A stretch of DNA of 64,000 nucleotides. It comes from CAWAYR01 sp050250875 (GTDB taxonomy: Bacteria > Acidobacteriota > Vicinamibacteria > Vicinamibacterales > UBA2999). The notes under the pieces were generated by a model. That model did no database searches. It worked only from the letters and a program-made list of their open reading frames with translations, and was not told the DNA's origin. The position numbers and the translations under genes were made by a program. Of this stretch, positions 49,235 to 57,424 are shown one piece after another. The stretch's first letter is position 1. Each line of letters opens with the position of its first letter. Location of the stretch: contig JBFWNV010000013.1 in the NCBI GenBank assembly GCA_050250875.1, forward strand, positions 31,496 through 95,495, read 5' to 3'.

Positions 49235-50262
49235 CCCGCCCGGCGCTGCGCCGGTTCGTCGTCGCCGCGCTGGCCATTGGCGCGATGCTGTCGGCGGCAG
49301 CCGGCTTCTGGTACTCGGCATGGCGGCGCGCCGATCGGCAGACGCCGGCCGAGATCCGCGCCGAGATCGCCGCGCTCGAAACCGAGCGCGACGCCCTGCG
49401 GCAGCGCCTCGAGGGTCTCGTCGGCAACGACCCGCGCCTGGCCGGCATGCCCGACACGCCGGTGCGGCTGGCGGTGCCGACCGGGCTGGCCGGCGATCTC
49501 ATCGGCCGGGTGCTGACCGGTGCGGCCGACCAGGTGACCATCGAGCTCAAGAACCTGCGAGCGCGCAAGCGCGGCACGGTGCGCAAGGTGATCACGATTG
49601 GCGACTACGACCTGCGGGTGACGGTCACCCAGGTGGTCGGCACGCTGCGCACCGGCGCCCCCTCCGTGACGTTCGGCGGCAACGAGGTGGCGCTGGCGCT
49701 GCCGCTCACCGTCGCCGCCGGCACCGGCACGGCGACGATCGACTTCGCCTGGGACGGCCGCAACATCAGCGGCGCGGTGTGCGGCGACATGACGGTGCGC
49801 CAGGTGGTCAGCGGGACGGTGCGTCCGCGCACCTATTCGGTCAGCGGACGCCTCCGCCTCACCGCGACCGACACCGAGATCCTGGCCGAGCCGCGCCTGC
49901 CGCCGATGCGGCTGCACCTCAACGTCGTGCCGTCGGCGGCGTCATGGCAGGCGGCACAGAAGATCCTCGACGACAAGACCGGGCTCTGCGGCTTCGTCCT
50001 CGATCGGGTCAACGTGATGGGCGCCGTGCAGCGGTTGGTCGATCGTGGTTTCCGCGTCCGGCTGCCGGTCGAGAAGCTGAAGGCGGTCGCCCTGCCGGTC
50101 GGCGTCGAGCCCACCATGCAGGTGCGCGGCGAGACGGTGGCGCTGGGGATCAGGGTGGGCCGTCTGGCGATCACGCCGCACGCCATCTGGCTCGGCGCCC
50201 ACGTGTCGGTGGCGGTGGGCGACGCCGCCCGCGCCCGCACCGCCGTGTCGCCGCGGTCGTAG
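49231..50262 (+). CDS. Membrane-anchored protein of unknown function with coiled coil
   Basis: 343 residues, starting in an ATGA overlap with the preceding lipoprotein gene. One N-terminal membrane segment (FVVAALAIGAMLSAAAGFWY), a coiled coil near 42-65 (IRAEIAALETERDALRQRLEGL), then a long beta-rich extracytoplasmic part with repeated short strands (VTIELKNLRARKRG, YSVSGRLRLTATDTEIL, LPVEKLKAVALPVG). The translational coupling and similar beta character suggest the two proteins form an envelope complex, possibly for lipid or polymer handling. This is inference only. Confidence 0.55.
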   Translation: MTRPALRRFVVAALAIGAMLSAAAGFWYSAWRRADRQTPAEIRAEIAALETERDALRQRLEGLVGNDPRLAGMPDTPVRLAVPTGLAGDLIGRVLTGAADQVTIELKNLRARKRGTVRKVITIGDYDLRVTVTQVVGTLRTGAPSVTFGGNEVALALPLTVAAGTGTATIDFAWDGRNISGAVCGDMTVRQVVSGTVRPRTYSVSGRLRLTATDTEILAEPRLPPMRLHLNVVPSAASWQAAQKILDDKTGLCGFVLDRVNVMGAVQRLVDRGFRVRLPVEKLKAVALPVGVEPTMQVRGETVALGIRVGRLAITPHAIWLGAHVSVAVGDAARARTAVSPRS

Positions 50263-50346
50263 CGGTCGCAGCGGCGCCGCTGGCCGGTGAAGCCGCGGTT
50301 CGCCCCGCCCTTGCCGCCGACGCCCGCCCCGGGCAGAATCCGCGGC

Positions 50347-51234
50347 ATGGATCGACGACGTTTCCTCGGCACCTCGACGCTGGCCGGCGCCGGCCTGGTC
50401 GCGATGCAGAGCGGCTGCGCCACGCCGCCGACGTCCGCCCTGCCCTCGCCCCCGGCAGCGCCCGCCACCGGCGACGAGCCGTTCGAGCTGCACGAACCCA
50501 CCGTCGACAGCCTGCAGGAGGGCATGCGCACCGGCCGCCTGACCGCCCGGCGCATCACCGAGCTCTACCTGGCCCGCATCGAGGCCCTCAACACCCGCGG
50601 ACCGGAGCTGCGCGCCATCATCGAGACCAATCCCGAGGCGCTGGCCATCGCCGATGCGCTCGACGCCGAGCGCCGCGCCGGCCGGGTGCGGGGACCGCTG
50701 CACGGCATCCCGATCGCGCTCAAGGACAACCTCGACACCTGCGACATCCTGATGCGCGGCTTCGGCGTGACACCCGACCAGGTCGCGGCCGAGGCGCTGC
50801 CGTTCAACGACGCAGCCCGGCGCCTGGTGGCGGGCACCCTCGACGCGGCGTTCGTCAGCGCCGGCTACCCCTCGGAGTCGGTGCAGATCGCCACCCGGGC
50901 CGGCGCGCACCTGGTGGCGGTCGAAGGCGACGCCGTGACACGTCTGCGCACCGAGTACCCGTTCCTGCGTCCCACCTTCGTGCCCGGCGGCACCTACCCC
51001 GGCCATCCGGCGTCGGTGTCGACGGTCGGCGTCGACAGTCTGCTGCTCTGCCGCGCCAGCCTCGACGAAGACCTGGTCTACCGGCTGACGGCGGCCTTCT
51101 TCGAGGTGCTGCCGACGCTGTCGACCGAGCTCGAGTCGCTGCAGCTCATGGACGTGGCGCGGGCCTCGGCGACGCCGATTCCCCTGCACCGCGGCGCCGC
51201 GCGCTACTATCGGGAACGGGAGCTCACCCGGTGA
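50347..51234 (+). CDS. In-frame fusion: amidase N-terminus joined to TAXI solute-binding protein C-terminus
   Basis: 295 residues from ATG 50347. Residues 1-131 are the N-terminus of an amidase-signature enzyme: twin-arginine DRRRFLGTS, a possible lipobox at Cys24, LQEGMRTGRLTARRITELYL, and GPLHGIPIALKDNLDT with the catalytic Lys126. At Cys132 the sequence switches without a frameshift to the TAXI C-terminal half (DILMRGFGVTPDQVAAEALP to ERELTR), identical to the cassette 1 protein. The amidase serines and the TAXI N-lobe are both missing, so neither activity is expected. The kinase-like remnant overlaps its end. It is either a deletion/recombination product or an assembly join within a repeat. 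Confidence 0.8.
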   Translation: MDRRRFLGTSTLAGAGLVAMQSGCATPPTSALPSPPAAPATGDEPFELHEPTVDSLQEGMRTGRLTARRITELYLARIEALNTRGPELRAIIETNPEALAIADALDAERRAGRVRGPLHGIPIALKDNLDTCDILMRGFGVTPDQVAAEALPFNDAARRLVAGTLDAAFVSAGYPSESVQIATRAGAHLVAVEGDAVTRLRTEYPFLRPTFVPGGTYPGHPASVSTVGVDSLLLCRASLDEDLVYRLTAAFFEVLPTLSTELESLQLMDVARASATPIPLHRGAARYYRERELTR

Positions 51235-51557
51235 CCGCACCGCGCCGCCCGTCCGCCCGGGCGCTGTCCGGCTGGCTCATCGCCGGTATCGGCGCCGCCG
51301 TCGCCGTGCTGGTGTGGTTCGGCTACACGACCAGCCTCGAATGGCGGCACAGTTCCGAACAGCTGCTCACCCGCCGCACCGAGGAGATGGCCGATCTGCT
51401 GGTCCGCGCGCTCGCCCGAGACATGCGCGGCGTGCACGACCAGGTGCTGCGCACCATCCAGCGCGAGCAGATCGCCCTCGACCACCCGGAGGAGATCACC
51501 GACATCGTCAGCACCGCCTTCGCGCGGTATCCCTACCCGGAGTGCTTCTTCGTCTGG
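50742..51557 (+). repeat. 816-bp near-identical duplicated block, copy 2
   Basis: This copy matches 31543-32358 at 814 of 816 positions. The left boundary is exactly the amidase/TAXI junction, and the right boundary lies in the kinase sensor region, after which the two kinases diverge clearly. Such a sharp island of identity between otherwise diverged paralogues points to recent gene conversion or an assembly artefact. Confidence 0.95.
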
Positions 51558-52414
51558 AGCCGGACGGCCGACACCTCGGCCGGCACGTTCTTCACCCGCG
51601 CCGATCGGGTGCCCTCGTGGCTGCCGCGCACCGCCGCCGACAGCCCGTTTCCGGTGGCCATCGCGCACAACCCTGACGCCTCGCGGGCCCTGATCAACGG
51701 GCCTCAGCCGCGGCCTCGCACGGCCGCGACTTCGCCGTGTTCGATTCCACACTGAGCAGCGAGCCCTACCAGGTGGTGGCCCGGTTGCTCTACGGCTCGG
51801 CGCGCCACGTCCGGCTGGAGGAGGTCGTCGGGTTCGTGGTGAACCTGCGCTGGATCCGCGCGCCGTACTTCCCCGAGATCACGTCCGAGATGCAGCACGT
51901 CTCGGGCACCTACGAGGGCCTCGGCGTGGCGGTGCAGGACCGGGCCGGCGATCCGCCCGACGACCTGCCGCTGCGCCGGTGGACGGTACGGGTCAGCGCC
52001 GCCGAATCGCCCGCCGGTTCCAGCCGCTGTACGTCCACCAGGGGGTGGACGTACAGATCGACGTCCCCGTCGATCGCCGCCGACCGCACCGCGCTCGATC
52101 TGGTCCTCGACAACGTAGTCGACAATGCGCTCCGCTACTCCACCGACGACCGCCGCATCGCCATCCGGGCCGCCGGCCGCGGCCGGCTGGTGGAGGTCGC
52201 GGTGGCCGACAACGGCATCGGCATTCCGGCCGATGAGCCGCACCTCGTCGAGCTGCGGTTCGTGCGCGGCCGACACGCCGGCCAGGCCGGCAGCGGCTTG
52301 GGCCTGGCGATCGCCAGCCGGATCGTGTGCGATCACCGCGGCGAGTTCGGACTCGAGAGCGCCGTGGGGCGCGGCCCGACGGGTGTTCCCCCGGCGTCCA
52401 GCCAACGACATTGA
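51231..52414 (+). pseudogene. Decayed histidine kinase (cassette 2)
   Basis: It starts in the same GTGA arrangement as cassette 1. The first membrane segment and start of the sensor are intact to about 51700. A single-base loss near 51700-51710 then shifts the frame (the original frame resumes as GRDFAVFDSTLSSEPYQVV). A deletion of roughly 380 bp relative to copy 1, at about 52010, removes the second membrane segment and the whole dimerisation/phosphoacceptor domain, so the SVTHELKTPLA histidine is gone. ATP-binding motifs remain (DNVVDNALRYS, DNGIGIPADE, GSGLGLAIA). The product cannot be a working kinase. Confidence 0.85.
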
Positions 52415-52426
52415 GAGGATCGACCG

Positions 52427-53127
52427 ATGAAGAAGAAGCTGCTTGTGGTGGAAGACGATGCGGCGCTGGCCCGGGTGCTGTGCGACAACCTGTCGTTCGC
52501 CGGGTTCCAGGTCGAGTGGGCGCCCGACGGGGCCACCGCCGTGCGCAGCGTCCGCACCGTGAAACCGGACCTCATCCTGCTCGACATCATACTGCCCGAC
52601 CGCAGCGGCTTCGACCTGTGCCTGGTGCTGCGCGGCGGCGCCAGGACGCCGCTCGTGAGGCTGACCGCGCGCGGCCAGATGGCGGACAAGGTCCGCGGCT
52701 TCGAGCTCGGCGCCGACGACTACGTGAACCAAGCCGTTCAACATCGAAGCGCTGCTGGCGCGCATCCAGGCGGTGCTGCGGCGGGCCCGGTCGGCCGTCC
52801 AGCGGCTGACGCTCGCCGACGTCGCCATCGATCTGACGGCGATGCGGGCGACGGCCGGCGGCCGCGAGTTCCACCTGACGCATCGCGAGTTCGAGTTGCT
52901 GCGCTACTTGGCCGAGCGCGAGCCCAGCGTGGTGTCGCGTAGCGAACTGCTGCGCGAGGTGTGGGGCTACCTCGACAATCCGACCACCCGATCGGTGGAC
53001 CAAGCCGTGGTGCGGCTCCGCAAGAAGTATCGAGGCCGATCCGCACCGTCCAAGGTTCCTGCACACCGTACACCGCGACGGCTACTGTCTGACGAGTGGG
53101 CTGGATTCGACACCAGTGTCGCGGTAG
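52427..53127 (+). pseudogene. Frameshifted OmpR-family response regulator (cassette 2)
   Basis: The receiver begins intact (MKKKLLVVEDDAALARVL, Asp53 in LLDIILPDRSG). An extra A near 52727 in the codons for DDYVTKPF breaks the frame, and the DNA-binding domain continues in another frame (HLTHREFELLRYLAE, TTRSVDQAVVRLRKK). An extra T at about 53028 causes a second shift; after it the true end reads FLHTVHRDGYCLTS and stops at 53127. Except for these two bases the gene would encode a normal regulator of ~233 residues. Either it is decaying or these are sequencing indels. Confidence 0.8.
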
Positions 53128-53173
53128 TGGACTTGATTTGGTGCATCTTCCGAGAGGTTGGTCCGATGTCCGC

Positions 53174-53430
53174 AATGGCAACACACCAACCCGGCGAGTG
53201 CGCCGGCGGCTCATGGACGCATTTCAGCAGGAGGCGGTCCGGCTGGTCCTCGCCGAGGGCAAGACCGTGACTGCCGTGGCCCGCGAGTTGGACCTGGTCG
53301 GCTGGGCGCTGGTGGGTGAAGCACGCGCAGGCGGATCGGGCGAACGCACGTCAGCCGAGCGGGACGAGCTGGTGCTGCTTCGCCGGGCGCTCCGGATTGC
53401 GGAAGAGGGGCGACATCCAACCAACGAGTC
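53174..53430 (+). mobile_element. IS3-family OrfA fragment
   Basis: About 80 codons resemble the helix-turn-helix OrfA of IS3-family elements: RRRLMDAFQQEAVRLVLAEG, KTVTAVARELDL, and a following ERDELVLLRRALRI leucine-zipper-like part, with a frameshift in between. There is no OrfB after it and no clear terminal repeat. It immediately follows the broken response regulator. Confidence 0.65.
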
Positions 53431-53574
53431 TCGGGCCCTGGAGCGGCCCGACTTGTGGGCCAGACATTCCGTGGCGTACGCTCACAGCCCGAGGCTGTGG
53501 CCGTCCGCTTTGGGGGACATCACGAGCCCACTAAAGACATGGCCCCTGGGCGGACTGCGCGCATGTCCGTGGTG

Positions 53575-53790
53575 ACGCCATTCGGCGATCCCGTCCCGCC
53601 ATCGTCGCGGGCGAGCGCTCCCCGGAGGCGCTGGCGACCTATCGCGACGTGCGCTGTCTGGCCTCGGATGCGACCTGGCGGACCGATTTGACGGGCCACT
53701 TTCGACCCGAACATGTCTCTGCGCTGCAGCAGGCGCTCGAACTCTACGACTTCCATCACCCGAGTCGTGCCAATTATCGTAAAGTCAATC
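53575..53790 (+). mobile_element. IS110-family transposase fragment
   Basis: The plus-strand frame reads RSRPAIVAGERSPEALATYR, RDVRCLASDATW, HFRPEHVSALQQALELYDFH, a conserved internal segment of IS110 transposases. It breaks off abruptly near 53765. Neither the N-terminal RuvC-like nor the C-terminal transposase_20 part is present. The rest of 53430-53857 shows nothing I can support. Confidence 0.6.
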
Positions 53791-53857
53791 ATGTGTCACT
53801 ACGCACCAGGCTTCCATTGGCTGCCACACAATGGACAAGGCGAGCTGTCGGAGACGG

Positions 53858-54571
53858 CTACGGCGCGGCAAACTGCTCGCGAACGGCTCCGGGGTCATCG
53901 TTCGTCGTCAAGCAATACCCGTCCCCACGAACCGTATGGACGAAGCGAGGATGATTGGGATCCGGTTCAATCTTCTTTCGCAGGCGCACTATTGCATAGT
54001 CGACCGACCGCGTCCGCGGCTTGTCGGGGTAGCCCCACACTTCGCGCAGCAGTTCGGATCTCATGACGACGCGTCCTTTGCGTTCCGCCAGGTAGTGCAT
54101 GACGTCGAACTCGCGGTGTGTCAGATGAAGTTCCTTGTCACCGTCGGTGGCGCGAAGCATCCCGAAGTCGATCAGCACGCGGCCGAGCCTGATCGCGCCT
54201 ACCGTCGGTCTCGCGCGCCTCAACACGGCATCGATTCTCGCCCGAAGCTCGTCGAAGTCGAACGGCTTCGTGATGTAATCGTCGGCGCCCATGTCGAGGC
54301 CGCGCAGCTTGTCATCTTTTCCGCTGAGCGCCGTCAGTAGGATGACTGGAGTCCTTCCGCGCTGGCGCATCAGCCCGCAGATATCGAATCCGTTGCGCTC
54401 CGGCAACATGACGTCAAGCAGCACCAGATCCGGCGCAAAGGAATGCATCTGCTTGAGCGCGGCGTCTCCGTCGGCGACCCATTTGACGTCGAATCCGCAG
54501 AATGTGAGATTGTCGGACAAGACACGCGCCAGTGCGCGATCGTCTTCCACAACGAATATGCGCTTCTTCAT
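53858..54571 (-). CDS. OmpR-family response regulator (cassette 3)
   Basis: 237 residues from ATG 54571. Receiver domain with VEDD, Asp53 in LLDVMLPERNG, and Lys in DDYITKPFDF. The C-terminal winged helix (HLTHREFDVMHYLAE, TRSVDYAIVRLRKKIE, FVHTVRGDGYCL) aligns along its full length with the regulator of cassette 1, so it is intact. It is divergent from the TAXI gene, with 49 bp between starts holding a perfect dyad. The kinase of the same type lies 8 kb away at 62081-63841, separated by insertion-sequence debris. Confidence 0.92.
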   Translation of the reverse strand: MKKRIFVVEDDRALARVLSDNLTFCGFDVKWVADGDAALKQMHSFAPDLVLLDVMLPERNGFDICGLMRQRGRTPVILLTALSGKDDKLRGLDMGADDYITKPFDFDELRARIDAVLRRARPTVGAIRLGRVLIDFGMLRATDGDKELHLTHREFDVMHYLAERKGRVVMRSELLREVWGYPDKPRTRSVDYAIVRLRKKIEPDPNHPRFVHTVRGDGYCLTTNDDPGAVREQFAAP

Positions 54572-54594
54572 GGCTTCAGTCCGGTTCGTTTCGA

Positions 54595-54612
54595 GCGTGC
54601 TTGACAGCACGC
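54595..54612. promoter_or_regulatory. Perfect dyad in the divergent regulator/TAXI promoter region
   Basis: GCGTGC-TTGACA-GCACGC has 6-bp perfect arms around a central TTGACA, itself a consensus -35 hexamer for the rightward gene. It lies in the 49-bp gap between the response-regulator and TAXI start codons. A protein bound here would block or shape transcription in both directions, so autoregulation by the regulator is plausible but unproven. Confidence 0.45.
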
Positions 54613-54620
54613 CGCCAATT

Positions 54621-55610
54621 ATGACACAGCCTTCGCGCGCCAAGTGGACATATGGCTGGTCGCTGATCGTACTCGCCGTGGTGACAACGGCGTCTTCAGC
54701 GTGCTCACGTTCAACCCCGCCCACGCCGCCGCCCTCCGAAGTCTCGATCGCAACCGGCGGAACCGGCGGCGTTTACTACCCTCTAGGAGTTGCCCTAGCA
54801 CAGAGCTACAACAAACGGCTCCCCAACCTTCACGCGACCGCATACACGACAGTGGCGTCCGTCTTCAATGTGGATGCGCTTGAGGCGAAGAAGGCGGAGC
54901 TCGCGTTCGTGCAAGGCGACATCGCCTATTTTGCGTACAAGCGGGGCACGGCCAGCAGTCCAACGCCACACCGCAGCCTGCGTGCCATAGCCATACTGTT
55001 TCAGAATGTCGTCCAGATCGTAGTTCGCCAAGATAGCCATATCCGACACGTTACCGATTTTCGTGGACACAACATCGGCGTCGGTTCACTGGGCAGCGGA
55101 ACAGAGGAGGTCGCCCGGATCATCGTCGAAAGCCATGGCTTGAAGTATACGGACCTGCAGCCTGGGTTCCTGTCCTTCGGTGAGATCGCGCAGGCGATGG
55201 AAGCGCGTACGCTCGAGGGCGGCTTTATTGTAGCCAGCTACCCTGTGTCCGCAATTCTGGCCGTCACCCGCAGCCTTGGAGTGCGCCTCGTACCGATCGA
55301 GCCGACGGTCATCAACGCCGTTCGAGGGCACTATCCGTTCTTGAAGCCTATTTTGATACCCAAAGGCACCTATCAGAATCAGACCGAAGACGTCACTACA
55401 GTCGCAATCGATAACTTGCTCGTCTGCCGCGACGATTTGCCTGAGCAGTTGGTTCACGACTTGACAAAGACATTGTTCGAGTCCCTGCCTGACCTTGCAG
55501 CAACACATCCTGCGGCCAGCATCATCGACCCGGACATCGCAGCAATGACGGCCATTCCGCTCCACCCAGGAGCCGCGCGGTACTATCGCGAGCGCGAGCT
55601 TCTCCAATGA
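54621..55610 (+). CDS. TAXI-family solute-binding protein (cassette 3)
   Basis: 329 residues from ATG 54621. Lipobox SSAC with Cys28. TAXI motifs are closer to the consensus than in cassette 1: VSIATGGTGGVYYPLGVALA, NVDALEAKKAELAFVQGDIAYFAY, and NIGVGSLGSGTEEVARIIVES. The final ALHPGAARYYRERELLQ-like end (IPLHPGAARYYRERELLQ) is shared with cassette 1. Its stop overlaps the start of a DUF1850-like gene. In TAXI-TRAP transporter operons DUF1850 proteins usually lie between the binding protein and the permease; here insertion-sequence fragments take the permease position. Confidence 0.9.
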   Translation: MTQPSRAKWTYGWSLIVLAVVTTASSACSRSTPPTPPPSEVSIATGGTGGVYYPLGVALAQSYNKRLPNLHATAYTTVASVFNVDALEAKKAELAFVQGDIAYFAYKRGTASSPTPHRSLRAIAILFQNVVQIVVRQDSHIRHVTDFRGHNIGVGSLGSGTEEVARIIVESHGLKYTDLQPGFLSFGEIAQAMEARTLEGGFIVASYPVSAILAVTRSLGVRLVPIEPTVINAVRGHYPFLKPILIPKGTYQNQTEDVTTVAIDNLLVCRDDLPEQLVHDLTKTLFESLPDLAATHPAASIIDPDIAAMTAIPLHPGAARYYRERELLQ

Positions 55611-56167
55611 GCCGTACCCTGTTATTACTGTGTCTCGCGCTTCAGTCGTTGCAGGTTGATGTGCGCTCGCAGGCATTCAGGCTCGCCATCAATGGCGAAC
55701 GCGGCATCGCTTGGGATGCAGAGATCGCCAGCCAGGAAGAATTCGTTGTCTCGTTCATTCATTCGTCGGAGCGGTGTCGATGGACGCATCGCTACCGCGC
55801 GGCGGCGGCACACCACATTGAACAGCTCGATTCGCAGTTCACCTGCGTCGGCCCGGGGATGCCTTCGCTGGCCGCTGGGTCAGTGTCATCCACAGGCGAT
55901 GGCTACCAGGTGCCGGCTCGCATGGACCTCGGTGATATCTTCATGCTGGCATGGGCACCGAGCGACATCGTGCTTACTCTTCGCGAGCACTCGGTCCATA
56001 TCAGTCGGTGGCTCGGCAACTACGAGCCATTCGCGATCCAAGTACGCTCTAACAAGCTATCTCATAGATGCCCGCCGCACGATTCTGGCGCAGGCGAGCT
56101 GCACCATGCCGAGGTAGTTCCCGACGTGGTGAAGCGTACCGGGTTCGTCGGAGACCGGATTCGTTGA
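55607..56167 (+). CDS. DUF1850-like exported protein with 3' end altered by insertion sequences
   Basis: 186 residues, overlapping the TAXI stop (ATGA). A signal peptide (MSRTLLLLCLALQSLQVDVRSQ) is followed by the DUF1850 pattern: FVVSFIHSSERCRWTHRYR, FTCVGPGMPS, and HISRWLGNYEPFAIQVR. DUF1850 proteins accompany TAXI-type TRAP transporters. Native sequence appears to end near 56050. The last ~38 residues read into IS5-like and then IS3-like sequence, so the C-terminus is foreign. The domain itself seems complete. Anything originally downstream, such as a permease, has been lost or displaced. Confidence 0.6.
   Translation: MSRTLLLLCLALQSLQVDVRSQAFRLAINGERGIAWDAEIASQEEFVVSFIHSSERCRWTHRYRAAAAHHIEQLDSQFTCVGPGMPSLAAGSVSSTGDGYQVPARMDLGDIFMLAWAPSDIVLTLREHSVHISRWLGNYEPFAIQVRSNKLSHRCPPHDSGAGELHHAEVVPDVVKRTGFVGDRIR
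56057..56129 (-). mobile_element. IS5-family transposase 3' remnant
   Basis: The minus strand reads HHVGNYLGMVQLACARIVRR followed soon by a stop at 56057, like the C-terminal NYLGMLHLACA segment of IS5-group transposases. The adjacent GAGATAGCTTG sequence resembles their terminal repeats. The fragment is cut at 56130 by the end of the IS3-like element, so the IS3 element inserted into or next to an older IS5 copy. Confidence 0.45.
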
Positions 56168-56884
56168 ATCAGGCCACCCTGGCCTGCGCATAGTACTGCG
56201 CTTCGAACTCCGCCGGCGGCACGTCGCCGATCGGCCCCAGCAAGCGGCGGCGATTGAACCAGTCGACCCACTCGAGCGTGGCGAACTCGACCCCCTCGAG
56301 CGACCGCTACGCCCCCTTCCGCTGAATCCCTCCGTTTTGAAGAGCCCGCAGAGACGCCGACACGCGCCAGCCCGACGAGGCGACGCTCACAGACGTCGAT
56401 GACGAAGGCGACATAGACGAATCCGCCCCACGTCGCCATAGGTGAAGTCCGACACCCAGAGCTGATTCGGCCGCGTCGCCACGAACTGCGATCGACGACA
56501 TCGCGTGGGCGCGTCCCCTTGCCCGAATGCGTTGTCGTGATCCACGCGCGCCCACGCACGGCGCCCTGGAGGTCCATCGCGCGCATCAGGCGCCCCACAG
56601 TGCAGCGGGCGACGGACTCCATCGCGGCTCAACTGCTTCCAGACCTTGCGCGGACCATAGACTTGGTGGTGCTCGTCCCACACGCTGTGAATCTCAGGAC
56701 GAAGCGTGTCGTCGCGTTGCGTGCGCGCCGATCGCCGGGTCGGCTCGACCTTCTGCCGGTGATGGCTGTGACACGTCGACGCGGCACTCGGCAGGGCTAT
56801 GCAGATCGACTCGGTCTTTCGCCATGGCACGGTCTCGCCCTTCGCCTCGTTGGACACGCAATCCGGCGAGGTCCTCGGCCACAC
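56130..56884 (-). mobile_element. IS3-family element, internally deleted OrfB with right terminal repeat
   Basis: The minus strand encodes OrfB pieces in order: HSVWDEHHQVYGPRKVWKQL, VARCTVGRLMRAMDLQGAVR, FVATRPNQLWVSDFTY, FVYVAFVIDVCERRLVG, then a jump to the C-terminal RRRLLGPIGDVPPAEFEAQY and a stop. The middle of the DDE integrase domain is deleted and several frameshifts are present, so it is inactive. The right end carries a terminal repeat starting TG at 56130; nineteen bases (56135-56153) are identical to the left end of the IS at 60841. Confidence 0.75.
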
Positions 56885-57095
56885 AGTGTCGCGCCCACAC
56901 CGGCGCCGCGTCTGTCGGGCTCCTCGGTGAGATCGTCGCCAGTCAGCCGAAGCCGAGTGAGATTCACGTGATCACCGACAACCCGTCGACCCACAAGACC
57001 CACGCCGTGCGGACCTTCCTGCGCTCGCGCATTTCGCCACGTCGGTGACGGAGGTGAGCGAGCAGGTGCCGCTCGATCTTCGCAACCAGAGTTCG
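56885..57095 (+). mobile_element. IS630-family transposase fragment
   Basis: The plus strand contains SGEVLGHTVSR, then after a frameshift ASVGLLGEIVASQPKPSEIH and VITDNPSTHKTHAVRTFL. This is the DDE core (HVI-DN-S-HKT) of IS630-type transposases. Ends are missing and the frame is broken. It abuts the 5' side of the IS3 OrfB remnant. Confidence 0.65.
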
Positions 57096-57269
57096 ACTTG
57101 ATTCGGGCCACGACGAGAAATGGATATGCACCTGGGCCCCCAAGAGTCGCCGCTACATCCTTCATTACAGTAGAGCGCCGCAGCCGAGTCGCTGCACCCA
57201 CCGGAACCAGCGCATCGAATCGGTGGTACGTCAGCGAGTACCGTCCACTAAGCGTGGACCGTCTGAGCG

Positions 57270-57420
57270 CTCGCGCCCCCTCCAGCACCGGCCGCTAGCC
57301 GGCCTCCTGGAGGATCGCTTCCTCGCGCGCCACAACCACCAGCGCACGCATCACGGCTACGGGCCCCAGCGTCGTCCCCTCGGCCGCCCCTGCAGAAGGC
57401 GGTGTAGGCCTCGAACACCT
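57270..57420 (+). mobile_element. Possible integrase/transposase C-terminal scrap
   Basis: A frame reading RFLARHNHQRTHHGYGPQRR resembles the YN-ERPHQGY tail found in IS481/IS3-type integrase cores. The match is short and frameshifted. The stretch 57096-57270 holds nothing I can identify. Confidence 0.3.
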
Positions 57421-57424
57421 GTCG

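Noticed and set aside
50269..50282. 14-bp palindrome CAGCGGCGCCGCTG after the membrane-protein gene
   Set aside because: It has no loop and is made only of common GC-rich triplets. It is not distinguishable from background in this DNA.
54621..56167. A complete TAXI-type TRAP transporter
   Set aside because: Binding protein and DUF1850-like protein are present, but no multi-membrane permease is encoded anywhere in the window. The downstream position is filled by IS fragments.
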